A DNA stretch of 19,279 bases from Erysipelotrichaceae bacterium (GCA_024709285.1 JANJWY010000037.1:1-19279); one strand, 5' to 3'. Positions 1 through 6,724 are shown, counted from the stretch's first letter. The notes: a model not told the origin generated them from the sequence alone. Made by a program: numbers and translations.

Positions 1-65
1 TAGTACGCCACCAGCACCATCACGATATCAAGTACAGACAAAAGAATATTCCTATATTTTTTCAA
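1..65 (-). CDS. N-terminus of a membrane protein, cut by the window edge; possibly FlaA1/CapD-type polysaccharide protein
   Basis: Only the first 21 codons are inside the window. From a TTG at 65-63 the minus strand reads LKKYRNILLSVLDIVMVLVAY (first residue Met in vivo): a basic start followed by a hydrophobic helix with an Asp and a terminal A-Y. This resembles the first transmembrane segment of FlaA1/CapD/PglF-type nucleotide-sugar dehydratases, but 21 residues cannot prove it. The start is supported by a G-rich region just upstream (67-79) and a promoter with a 17-bp spacer at 90-118. The family assignment is inference; other membrane proteins of sugar metabolism fit too. Confidence 0.45.
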   Translation of the reverse strand, partial: MKKYRNILLSVLDIVMVLVAY

Positions 66-66
66 G

Positions 67-79
67 AGCCCCACACCCC
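67..79 (-). promoter_or_regulatory. Unusual G-rich ribosome binding region
   Basis: The minus strand reads GGGGTGTGGGGCT just before the TTG start at 65. It is not a classic GGAGG; two G4 tracts flank a TGT. The eight bases GTGTGGGG are exactly complementary to CCCCACAC in the first hairpin loop of the neighbouring candidate small RNA (316-323). Confidence 0.4.
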
Positions 80-89
80 TAACGAATTG

Positions 90-118
90 AATATATCACA
101 AGTGCTAGAAATTCACAA
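90..118 (-). promoter_or_regulatory. Probable housekeeping promoter of the leftmost gene
   Basis: On the minus strand TTGTGA (118-113) and TATATT (95-90) are separated by 17 bp. Transcription would begin near position 83, giving a leader of under 20 nt that is mostly the G-rich ribosome binding region. It faces away from the small-RNA promoter at 261-287. Confidence 0.45.
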
Positions 119-260
119 CTTTCAAATAGAAATTTTCATCAATAATGATAGAAATTATCTATTACTGAGCTGAAAATACTTTCATTGTCATGATTATTGG
201 ACACATCGTTTGAACCTCAATGACAAATCGTGAAATTAATTTCATAACACATAAAAACTG

Positions 261-287
261 ATGACAACACTCAAAATATGTGATAAT
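261..287 (+). promoter_or_regulatory. Extended -10 promoter of the candidate small RNA
   Basis: The plus strand carries TGT-GATAAT (279-287), an extended -10 element, with ATGACA at 261-266 as a -35-like hexamer (15-bp spacer, shorter than ideal). The predicted start is about 293-295, exactly where the first hairpin begins. Confidence 0.5.
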
Positions 288-293
288 ATGACG

Positions 294-437
294 ATTGTCG
301 GAAATGCAATCCCCCCCCCACACACATTTCCGGCAAGGATGTCGGATCCCGTGACGACTTCCCCCAAGCCGTCACAATATCATTAGGGAATTACGTATCC
401 TACAAAGCCAGCACCGCCCCCCGGTGCTGGTTTTCTT
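294..437 (+). ncRNA. Candidate small regulatory RNA with three poly-C loop hairpins
   Basis: No reading frame with a ribosome binding site fits here. Between the promoter at 261-287 and a terminator at 404-436 lie three hairpins. Hairpin 1 has a stem of about 12 bp (295-306 with 325-336) and an 18-nt loop containing nine consecutive C. Hairpin 2 pairs 351-360 with 366-375, with one A-C mismatch and a loop of CCCCC. Hairpin 3 is a 9-bp GC-rich stem (408-416 with 422-430), loop CCCCC, followed by TTTTCTT. A further UCCC lies in the linker at 347-350. C-rich (UCCC) loops that bind Shine-Dalgarno sequences are known in Gram-positive small RNAs such as RsaA, RsaE/RoxS and LhrC; this RNA has that architecture, but no specific family is recognised. 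The opposite strand is less likely, since its left end has no T-run. Confidence 0.6.
404..436 (+). terminator. Intrinsic terminator of the candidate small RNA
   Basis: Perfect 9-bp stem CCAGCACCG/CGGTGCTGG (408-416, 422-430) with a five-C loop, flanked by AAAG and TTTTCTT. It is strongly directional to the plus strand, although no plus-strand protein gene lies upstream. Confidence 0.8.
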
Positions 438-440
438 ATG

Positions 441-470
441 AAAAATAAAAGCTTGTCCTCAGACAAGCTA
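441..470 (-). terminator. Terminator of the small membrane protein gene
   Basis: Minus-strand stem AGCTTGTC/GACAAGCT (469-462 with 457-450), loop TGAG, followed by TTTATTTTT. It lies about 20 bp after the stop codon at 490 and back to back with the plus-strand terminator at 404-436. Confidence 0.8.
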
Positions 471-489
471 TGTTAGTTTCTATATTTTT

Positions 490-792
490 TTAAGACTGAA
501 ATTTTTCTTTTAAGATGTTTGAGTCTACCTCAGTGGCAGGTTTGAAACCTTTCTTCAACAAATCATTAATGTAAATCTTATTATACAGAAATGCAAATAC
601 AATAAACAGAGCTGCACTTCCGAGTCCTGCGGTTGGCACACCCAAGACCAATGCTCCTAACAACAAGATAATCCCCCACTTCATATCCCCTCGGATAAAA
701 GGTACAAAGAACCCAAAGAAAAATACCGTCCAACTTATGCCAACCTTGCTTTCCTTTACAATACCTGCATCGTTTGACAATCGTATTTTCAT
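490..792 (-). CDS. Small conserved membrane protein (HrgC-like family)
   Basis: A 100-residue protein starting at an ATG preceded by AAGGAG, which favours it over the upstream in-frame codon at 825. The N-terminal part has V-G-x-S-W-T-V-F-F-F-G-F-F-V-P-F-x-R-G-D followed by K-W, then about two transmembrane segments. The tail reads YNKIYINDLLKKGFKPA, where a basic/acidic amphipathic stretch follows the membrane part. I recall this signature from a widespread family of small Firmicute membrane proteins of unknown role, sometimes named HrgC; that name is from memory and carries no function. The gene has its own promoter and terminator, so it is monocistronic. Confidence 0.8.
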   Translation of the reverse strand: MKIRLSNDAGIVKESKVGISWTVFFFGFFVPFIRGDMKWGIILLLGALVLGVPTAGLGSAALFIVFAFLYNKIYINDLLKKGFKPATEVDSNILKEKFQS

Positions 793-825
793 GTTCGTCT
801 CCTTTTTCGAACCTTTCTTAATCAC

Positions 826-854
826 ATCATATACCTAAAAAACCTACTGTTCAA
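826..854 (-). promoter_or_regulatory. Promoter of the small membrane protein gene
   Basis: Minus-strand TTGAAC (854-849) and TATGAT (831-826) with a 17-bp spacer, about 34 bp upstream of the ATG at 792. Confidence 0.5.
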
Positions 855-946
855 TGGGTTTGTGCACGTTTTCGCAATACTAAACACCGTTTCTATGCCG
901 TTTTTTAGCTTTTAATATTATTTTCACAATAAGCGTGTTACTTCTA

Positions 947-969
947 TAAAAAAAGAGATTGCTCTCTTT
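947..969 (-). terminator. Terminator of the CpsB phosphatase gene
   Basis: Minus-strand stem AAAGAGA/TCTCTTT (969-963 with 958-952), loop GCAA, followed by a T-run at 954-948. The stem begins immediately after the TAA stop at 973-971. Confidence 0.7.
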
Positions 970-970
970 A

Positions 971-1753
971 TTATCGATGCCACCAAGCTTTATTAACCGA
1001 AATCGAAAGCAATTCTTTGTTTTGACTCAGCAACGTCGGGTTCTCGATACACAGCGTATCCGCCGCAATCCTGCCAAATCTGCGCACAAGCATCGCATGT
1101 ACATCATCCAATCGACACTCCCGCTTACCTTCACCCTGATGAGCATCTGAAGCTACGATGTTGGCAAGTCCTTCGGATATCAAACGCCAAGATATCTTAT
1201 CAGCCCTTTCTCCATGGTATCCGATCAAACTTGTTCGATTGATCTGAAAAAAACATCCCCAACTTTGCCAAAGTTTGCATTTTTCAACTGCCTGTTTCTC
1301 AGAGTCAAAATATCGTTCGGGATGTGCGATCAAGATTCTCACTCCATTTTTGCTCAATGCTGAAACAGCATTCTTTATAATCTCTGAATCTATGATTCCT
1401 CGAGTAAACTCGATTAAAATCCAGTTTGTATTCTCATAACAAACATAACTTTTAGATTCGATAGCATCAAAGCATAGATCATTGATACGAAACTCACTGG
1501 CATATTTTAATCGAATGACTAGACCGTTATCATCTCGCAACTGAATCAGATTCTTCAGTTTTGATTTAATCAGATCGAAGTCAGGTTCATATAAACCACC
1601 TATGATTAAATGTGGAGTGACAAAAATCTCTGTAATTCCTGTTCCTTGCGCACAACGGAGCAACTCCAACGCATCTTCTTTCGTCCTGACACCATCATCA
1701 AAATCCCAAAAAGCGTGACAGTGGCAATCTATAAATGGTTCAGTTTCACTCAT
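971..1753 (-). CDS. cpsB: CpsB/CapC-family protein-tyrosine phosphatase (PHP superfamily)
   Basis: A manganese-dependent PHP-fold phosphatase of the type that dephosphorylates CpsD-type tyrosine kinases and so tunes capsule assembly. In the 260-residue protein the metal-ligand motifs are visible: H11-C-H13, then FDDG, T-P-H48, S-E87, A-H144-P-E-R-Y, and S-D203-A-H205. Length matches the family. The start at 1753 is chosen because GGAGG at 1762-1758 is correctly spaced for it and overlaps the alternative ATG at 1765. In streptococci cpsB sits next to cpsC and cpsD; here it is about 15 kb from the kinase-like gene, with its own promoter and terminator. It could dephosphorylate another kinase, since the kinase-like protein in this locus looks degenerate. 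Confidence 0.88.
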   Translation of the reverse strand: MSETEPFIDCHCHAFWDFDDGVRTKEDALELLRCAQGTGITEIFVTPHLIIGGLYEPDFDLIKSKLKNLIQLRDDNGLVIRLKYASEFRINDLCFDAIESKSYVCYENTNWILIEFTRGIIDSEIIKNAVSALSKNGVRILIAHPERYFDSEKQAVEKCKLWQSWGCFFQINRTSLIGYHGERADKISWRLISEGLANIVASDAHQGEGKRECRLDDVHAMLVRRFGRIAADTLCIENPTLLSQNKELLSISVNKAWWHR

Positions 1754-1771
1754 AAGAACCTCCATTTATGA

Positions 1772-1800
1772 ATTATAACAAACTGGATTGGATTTTTCGA
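1772..1800 (-). promoter_or_regulatory. Promoter of cpsB
   Basis: Minus-strand TCGAAA (1800-1795) and a consensus TATAAT (1777-1772) with a 17-bp spacer. The predicted start is near 1765, leaving a leader just long enough for the GGAGG. Confidence 0.6.
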
Positions 1801-1806
1801 AATATC

Positions 1807-1834
1807 TTTACATATTGTTATAATATCTTATAAT
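1807..1834 (+). promoter_or_regulatory. Promoter of the two tiny membrane protein genes
   Basis: Plus-strand TTTACA (1807-1812) and TATAAT (1829-1834), spacer 16 bp; a second TATAAT lies at 1819-1824. It is divergent from the cpsB promoter. Confidence 0.6.
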
Positions 1835-1867
1835 TTAATCTAATCATTATTCTTAAAAGAGGTACCT

Positions 1868-2014
1868 ATGAATGCACTTGACATCATTATTATAGTAGTT
1901 GTAGCAGTAATCATTATGTTGATCTACTTTAGTCTAGGTAATCAGCGCAAAAACGTTCATGGCTGTACCGGTGGCGGATTGACCGTCGAAAAGAGCACAA
2001 AGGAGTCTGAATAA
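1868..2014 (+). CDS. Tiny single-span membrane protein with V-H-G-C motif (first of a pair)
   Basis: A 48-residue protein: an N-terminal helix of Ile, Val, Leu and Ala (about residues 4-22), then a short basic stretch, then N-V-H-G-C-T-G-G-G and a charged Lys/Glu tail. It is preceded by AGAGGT 5-6 bp upstream of the ATG and by a good promoter. Its stop overlaps the next start (TAATG). The layout recalls FeoB-associated cysteine-rich membrane proteins, which have a helix then Cys/Gly, but there is only one cysteine and no feoB in the window, so I do not assign that function. No known family is recognised. Confidence 0.75.
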   Translation: MNALDIIIIVVVAVIIMLIYFSLGNQRKNVHGCTGGGLTVEKSTKESE

Positions 2015-2169
2015 TGCAAGATATTATCACCGTCATTTTATTTCTGATTGCTTTTACTGCACTGATGATATTTATATACCGAATCATCGGTGAAGATGTC
2101 AATAAAGTCCACGGCTGTCATGCCGGCGGCATGAAATCAGAGAAAGAAGAAAATTCGGAAGTCGCATAG
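2014..2169 (+). CDS. Tiny single-span membrane protein with V-H-G-C motif (second of a pair)
   Basis: A 51-residue protein translationally coupled to the previous gene through a one-base TAATG overlap; AAGGAG lies in the end of that gene. It has a hydrophobic helix (about residues 4-22), then N-K-V-H-G-C-H-A-G-G-M and a Lys/Glu-rich tail. It shares with its neighbour the order helix, polar spacer, K/N-x-V-H-G-C-x-x-G-G, acidic tail, so the pair probably arose by tandem duplication. By its position after the helix, the single Cys with adjacent His could bind metal or form a disulfide between partners; this is inference. The stop codon lies inside the loop of the following terminator. Confidence 0.75.
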   Translation: MQDIITVILFLIAFTALMIFIYRIIGEDVNKVHGCHAGGMKSEKEENSEVA

Positions 2170-2186
2170 CGTCCTCCGAATTTTTT
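2150..2186 (+). terminator. Bidirectional terminator between convergent genes
   Basis: A 10-bp stem AAAATTCGGA/TCCGAATTTT (2150-2159 with 2175-2184), loop of 15 nt containing the TAG stop of the plus-strand gene. A T-run follows on the plus strand, and an A/G-rich flank gives a U-rich tail on the minus strand, so it also serves the lipoprotein gene ending at 2188. Confidence 0.75.
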
Positions 2187-2187
2187 G

Positions 2188-3726
2188 TTATTGCTCTTTT
2201 AGCGAATTCAAGAAATCAACACAGAACTCCACGACCCAATCCGGCGCAAAATAATATTCACCCGGCTCATCCACATTTTCATTGGTCACCCCAATCAGCG
2301 ACTTACCGTCAAACACGGTACCGAAAATCCGGATACCCTCTTCACTTCGAACGATAAACTGAGGTGTCAGTCCCACCGGCGGTAAATTCTCCGCCACGAT
2401 CCACGTATCAAACGACAACGTAAATCGCAAGGCCTCCCGGCTTTCCTGAGCGATCGGCGACCACTCTTCCACAAATTCATCCGGATCATCCGACCACACA
2501 CCGCTAAACATCTCTGATAAATCAACATTCAACAACGCATCGCTCAACACCGGATACTTTGAAACCGGACGAATCAGCATCAACAGATTCTGACCTTCCA
2601 CGATGATCGACTCTGGCGCATAATAGAACTCACGCCGATACGAATCATTCTCCAACACCGTCACACCGACCAACGCCCTGCCCTCATCCCACGGACTGAT
2701 CCAAAAATTGATGCCATCATCCGTAGCCAGTGAAAATAAAACCTCTAATCCAATCGCCGGCAAATCATGCGCAACGACCCAATCTTCAATTCGCAGCAGA
2801 CTGCGTAAATCACTACCCTGCACCTCATCTAAATCAAACCACTTGCCATCCCACTCCGCCATTGAATCCCCAATGTACGCCCTGGTAATATTGGCATTAA
2901 TAAACTCACTGACCTCAACTTCAATAACCGGACTGATCCGACGCAACACCTCTTCAACATCCCCCAACACACTGATCGGCGCATAATATACTTTACGACT
3001 GAAACCAATAATCGGATTACTCACCGACACCAACGCTTGCTCAGCAAGTACACCGACACTGATCGCCCAACCGCCATCGCCACGCAGCATATAATAAGAC
3101 TCAAAGGCATAACCCGCCAAGTCCTTCGCCTCACTCCAACGACTCATATCCAACATTGCCCGAATATACAGACTGTCATCCTGCTCTAACTCAAACCAAC
3201 GGTCTTCCGTAGCATCCTGTGAAACACCGACATACGCCTGAACAAACCAGACACTCAACAAATCTTCAGGAAGCTCATCATTTTCACCCGTAACCAAATC
3301 CGGCTCGATACGCGCATTAAACACACGAATCGAAGACAGTATTTCTATGGGAGCGTAATAGAACTCACGGTTACGCGCCTGCGCATCCACATAATAAACC
3401 AGCGCATTTCCCTGATACTCACTCACCGAAACCTTCGCTCCAGCATCATCATATAAAACGATTATCGGCTTTTGCACAGTCACCGAAAGATCTTTCTGAT
3501 AACTCCACTTCGACATCTGCAAAGCCTTGGTAATTTCAACACGATCCGACTCACTCAACGGCTTTTGCCTGTCCGCCGTCTCCATCATCCATCCGCCCAC
3601 ATATACCTTGGAAAACTTCATGTTCAAAAGGTCACTGCCTGGCTTTTTCGAACAACCGGAAATCAAAATAATAAGAATAGCCAATATGGAAACAGAAAAT
3701 ATAAATTGCTTACTCTTTTTTCTCAT
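2188..3726 (-). CDS. Lipoprotein made of four degenerate tandem repeats, function unknown
   Basis: A 512-residue secreted lipoprotein: basic N-terminus, hydrophobic helix and lipobox L-I-S-G-C25, so it should be anchored on the outer face of the membrane. The mature part contains four diverged repeats of about 100 residues, at roughly 38-136, 160-262, 278-385 and 400-507. Each has an opening beta-like segment (V-Y-V-G-G, A-Y-V-G, A-Y-I-G, in the first three), a central W-x(4)-[DN]-L (W74, W197, W316, W442) and a closing F/Y-Y-x-A-P motif (at 122-126, 246-250, 368-371 and 490-495). AAGGAGG lies 6 bp before the ATG. I recognise no family. The repeats suggest a multi-domain binding protein for wall or polysaccharide, which is inference. 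Its third-codon positions look more GC-rich than those of the polysaccharide genes. Confidence 0.85.
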   Translation of the reverse strand: MRKKSKQFIFSVSILAILIILISGCSKKPGSDLLNMKFSKVYVGGWMMETADRQKPLSESDRVEITKALQMSKWSYQKDLSVTVQKPIIVLYDDAGAKVSVSEYQGNALVYYVDAQARNREFYYAPIEILSSIRVFNARIEPDLVTGENDELPEDLLSVWFVQAYVGVSQDATEDRWFELEQDDSLYIRAMLDMSRWSEAKDLAGYAFESYYMLRGDGGWAISVGVLAEQALVSVSNPIIGFSRKVYYAPISVLGDVEEVLRRISPVIEVEVSEFINANITRAYIGDSMAEWDGKWFDLDEVQGSDLRSLLRIEDWVVAHDLPAIGLEVLFSLATDDGINFWISPWDEGRALVGVTVLENDSYRREFYYAPESIIVEGQNLLMLIRPVSKYPVLSDALLNVDLSEMFSGVWSDDPDEFVEEWSPIAQESREALRFTLSFDTWIVAENLPPVGLTPQFIVRSEEGIRIFGTVFDGKSLIGVTNENVDEPGEYYFAPDWVVEFCVDFLNSLKEQ

Positions 3727-3860
3727 AAGCTACCTCCTTATCGATATTATTAATTCTATCATACAGCACTATGTTATACAATTTAACTCACAAAGTAATA
3801 ATTTCATTCACTATCAGTTCTCAGTTGAGCGATGTGTTAGTATCATACATGAGAAAAATG

Positions 3861-3899
3861 TAAAAAAAGTACCGCAATCTCGATTGAGTTTGCGATACT
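3861..3899 (-). terminator. Terminator of the DUF3048 lipoprotein gene
   Basis: Minus-strand stem of about 14 bp with one mismatch (3899-3886 with 3881-3868), four-base loop AATC, followed by TTTTTTTAC. It lies 20 bp after the stop at 3919. Confidence 0.85.
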
Positions 3900-3918
3900 G
3901 TTAAATGAATGAGTTTTA

Positions 3919-4950
3919 TTATTGTGCTATCGGTACAACTTCAATCACAATCTTACTATGCACAACCTGAATCCAGGTATTACCCGGAAGCAAAACAACT
4001 TCCTCCCCGGCGCTGTTAAAGAACTTGGTAATTGCTGTCTTTGATGATTTAATCCAAGATCCTATCTCGTACTTTCCATTTACGAAAAATTCCGCTTTGC
4101 CTTCACCCACAAAATCCACAAGCACGTACTCAACCTTCTCAACAGAACGATGCGGAGCATGTAAAACTATTATATTGGTAATCGCTAACTGCTTACCAGT
4201 ATAGGCATCCATATGCGGATCCCCATTTACAAAACGCAAATACTTCTTAGTTGCAAGATCATACTCATATTTCACAAGATTGATTGAAGAATACTTCATA
4301 GAAACAGTCTGGACATCCGCATCATCAACATTGGATTCATCATCAAACGAAAACCGCTCTTCATATGCCAATTCCGGAATCTTTACCTTCGCCTTCTCAG
4401 CGTTAAAATAAGCATTGTGAGGTGATGTCCGTGCGCTGTCTCGTGAGTAAAATTCATCATTCAACCCTTTATGACCATCAAAGCGGATCGGTAAATTAAG
4501 AGCTTTTAACTCACTAAACGCATCGCCATCTCCTGTTGAAGCACTGCCAAAATGAGCAAATGGCAGCCTCCATTCTTCCATCAGATTTACAAAGGGCAGT
4601 CGTGCGCTACGAACAGGACCTACTTTCGTTGGATGGTTGGTGCCAAATATTGCGACCATCCGAGAAATGCTCCAGCCTTCCACCGTAATCTCATAGACGA
4701 TATCTGCCAAAGACAAGCCCGATTGGGGTCGAGCGGCTGATGTGTTTTCAATCATGATCGCAAAAGCTTCATATTTCTCATCATCATATTCAAATCCGTT
4801 GAATATAGAACGTTCAATTGGTTCTTCTATGATAACCGGATCTTCAATAATTGGATCTTCAGGTATCTCAGGATCAGGGTCAACTACTGTCATTGGACTG
4901 CACCCTAACAATAAAAAAACCAAGACTGTCAGAACAATTGATTTTTTCAT
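3919..4950 (-). CDS. DUF3048 (YerB-like) lipoprotein
   Basis: A 343-residue lipoprotein with signal helix and lipobox L-L-G-C17, then an acidic Pro/Glu/Ile linker (about residues 24-46). The body has DUF3048 hallmarks: M-I-E-N-T-S-A-A-R-P-Q-S-G-L, A-D-I-V-Y-E, V-G-P-V-R-S-A-R and a C-terminal part with W-I-Q-V-V near the end. Length and domain order match the YerB family of Bacillus and relatives, which are extracytoplasmic proteins of unknown biochemical role. An AAGAAGG lies upstream of the ATG. It is separated from the flippase gene by 235 bp containing a likely promoter, so it is probably a separate unit followed by its own terminator. Confidence 0.88.
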   Translation of the reverse strand: MKKSIVLTVLVFLLLGCSPMTVVDPDPEIPEDPIIEDPVIIEEPIERSIFNGFEYDDEKYEAFAIMIENTSAARPQSGLSLADIVYEITVEGWSISRMVAIFGTNHPTKVGPVRSARLPFVNLMEEWRLPFAHFGSASTGDGDAFSELKALNLPIRFDGHKGLNDEFYSRDSARTSPHNAYFNAEKAKVKIPELAYEERFSFDDESNVDDADVQTVSMKYSSINLVKYEYDLATKKYLRFVNGDPHMDAYTGKQLAITNIIVLHAPHRSVEKVEYVLVDFVGEGKAEFFVNGKYEIGSWIKSSKTAITKFFNSAGEEVVLLPGNTWIQVVHSKIVIEVVPIAQ

Positions 4951-5055
4951 ATAAACCTTCTTTCTCTCAGTTTATGTGGCGAGTAGTCTGAAGTTCCTCA
5001 ATCAAATGATTGAACATGATTTTTAGAGCTCTTAGATACTCTTTTCGACAAATCT

Positions 5056-5064
5056 ATTTTAGCA
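5056..5064 (-). promoter_or_regulatory. Possible extended -10 promoter of the DUF3048 gene
   Basis: Minus-strand TGC-TAAAAT (5064-5056), about 100 bp before the ATG at 4950. A -35 hexamer at the proper distance is poor (TTCTAT). The rest of the 4951-5185 gap shows no further clear signals. Confidence 0.35.
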
Positions 5065-5185
5065 TACAAACACCACTAATAGAAATGCAGGCTTAAATAT
5101 AAGTAATAACAGTCTTCTTAGTTATTTTATGCCTTTACAAACAAACTCAAAAATCCGAATTAAGTAATGGAACTTCGAGTATCAA

Positions 5186-6703
5186 TTATGAAGTTCTAAA
5201 TCTCTTTTGAACTGCATTCATGATGGATTGAACATCCTCGATTTTCATAAATGAAATAACGAAAATATAAGAGACAATTCCAATCCCAATTGCTAAGATT
5301 AGTGATATATTTTGAGAAAATACTGTAATAAAGTAGTTGAAAGTTAATTGGGAAACCAAACTCATAATGATCGATGAAAATAGTACTTTTATAAACGAAA
5401 TACTAATTTTCTTAATTCCGAATCTGCCAATCTTCTTACGAAGACTGATAAAGAGTAAAATACATGTAAACGTTGATGCAATACTTGTTGCAAGTGCTAA
5501 ACCACTTATACCCATTACCTTAGAAAGCAGAAAATTGAGAATTATGTTAAGAACAACTCCGAATGTTGCGTTCTTAACAGGTGTACTTGTATCTTTAAGA
5601 GCATAAAAGCCCCTTGCAATGATTTCCCGATAACTGTAACCTAACATTCCGATTGAATAAAACAGCAAAGCATTTGAGGTCATGTTTATAGCGTCTGCAT
5701 TGAAAGCACCTCTTCCAAATAACAATTGTACGATTTGTTTAGAAAACAACATCGAACCCAAGGTAGCAGGAACAAGCAAAATGCTGATACTATTTATCGC
5801 ACCTTCTAACGCTTTCTTTAATCCAGAAAAATCTTCAACAGCAGCCATAGCGGATATTTTGGGAAAAATTACTGTTGCAATTGAAATTACGAAAATTGAC
5901 ACTACAAAACCATTCAGACGGTTTGCATACGTCAATGCAGAAATTCCTCCAACAGAGATTTGAGATGCGAGCGTTCGATCAACCAATACATTGATTTCAT
6001 TTACAGAAACCCCTAGCATTACAGGTAACGCAATCATTCCCATTTCTTTTAGATTTCTATCCTTAATGTTTAAAAGAGGTTTATAGGTGTACCCCGATTT
6101 CAATGCTAAAGGTATCAGTAAAAAAAGTTGTGATGCCGTAGCAACAACGCTACCAATTGAGAGGACGCTCAAACTTGTGGACTTACTGATAACGATGGAG
6201 AGTAAAAAAACTATATTCATCGGTAATCCTATAAGTGCCGGTATTATAAACTTGCTTCTAATTTGAAGATATCCTTGTAATATATAAATCACACTCGAAA
6301 AATATATTCCGAACAAAGTGATCTTTGTAAACTGAATAGTAAGTTGAAAGGTGGAAACCGAAAAACCAGAAGCAAACAATCGAACGATAAACTCTAAATT
6401 GAAATAGCTTAAGACTATTATGACAGTGCAAATCAGCAATATAAAATTGATAAGATTACTTGTGTAATCTATGGCCTTCTTAGATCCCTCATTTTTCTCT
6501 ATCGAACTAAACATTGGAATATATGCTGTAGATATCCCAACACCTACCATAGAAAATATGACAATAGGGATAGTTAGTGAAATCAAGTAAGCATCACTAA
6601 TGTTGGAAGCACCATAAAAACTGGCGAGTACAACATCTCTGGAGAACACGACCAACTTAGAGAATACAGTAATTAGCATCAAAATAATAACTGTTTTTTT
6701 CAT
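5186..6703 (-). CDS. murJ: MurJ-family lipid-linked oligosaccharide flippase, likely acting as Wzx
   Basis: A 505-residue polytopic membrane protein of the MOP superfamily with about 13-14 hydrophobic helices. The opening, with F-S-K-L-V-V-F-S-R-D-V-V-L-A and Y-G-A-S-N-I-S-D-A-Y-L, is typical of MurJ/MviN; Y-S-Y-R-E-I-I-A-R-G-F-Y-A-L-K-D-T and T-P in the middle are further MurJ signatures. MurJ exports lipid II, but paralogues in polysaccharide loci can export repeat units, and no other flippase is seen in the window, so it is the best Wzx candidate here. ATG at 6703 is preferred over GTG at 6712; no strong ribosome binding site precedes either. It starts 21 bp after the reductase pseudogene and seems to be the last gene of the operon. 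Confidence 0.88.
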   Translation of the reverse strand: MKKTVIILMLITVFSKLVVFSRDVVLASFYGASNISDAYLISLTIPIVIFSMVGVGISTAYIPMFSSIEKNEGSKKAIDYTSNLINFILLICTVIIVLSYFNLEFIVRLFASGFSVSTFQLTIQFTKITLFGIYFSSVIYILQGYLQIRSKFIIPALIGLPMNIVFLLSIVISKSTSLSVLSIGSVVATASQLFLLIPLALKSGYTYKPLLNIKDRNLKEMGMIALPVMLGVSVNEINVLVDRTLASQISVGGISALTYANRLNGFVVSIFVISIATVIFPKISAMAAVEDFSGLKKALEGAINSISILLVPATLGSMLFSKQIVQLLFGRGAFNADAINMTSNALLFYSIGMLGYSYREIIARGFYALKDTSTPVKNATFGVVLNIILNFLLSKVMGISGLALATSIASTFTCILLFISLRKKIGRFGIKKISISFIKVLFSSIIMSLVSQLTFNYFITVFSQNISLILAIGIGIVSYIFVISFMKIEDVQSIMNAVQKRFRTS

Positions 6704-6724
6704 AAAATGCACACTTGAATAGCT

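Noticed and set aside
311..319. Run of nine C as a sequencing artefact
   Set aside because: The exact count may be wrong, but the flanking 12-bp stem pairs perfectly and the other two hairpins also carry C5 loops, so the C-rich loop itself is credible.
1868..2169. FeoB-associated cysteine-rich protein
   Set aside because: The helix-then-Cys layout is similar, but each protein has a single Cys and there is no feoA/feoB nearby.
2708..2986. Plus-strand open frames opposite the repeat lipoprotein and other minus-strand genes
   Set aside because: They lie wholly within well-supported genes, lack ribosome binding sites and family motifs, and are explained as antisense shadows.
5165..5200. Terminator after the flippase gene
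   Set aside because: GAACTTC/GAAGTTC can pair (5190-5196 with 5170-5176) around the stop codon, but no T-run follows and the loop is long; too weak to list.
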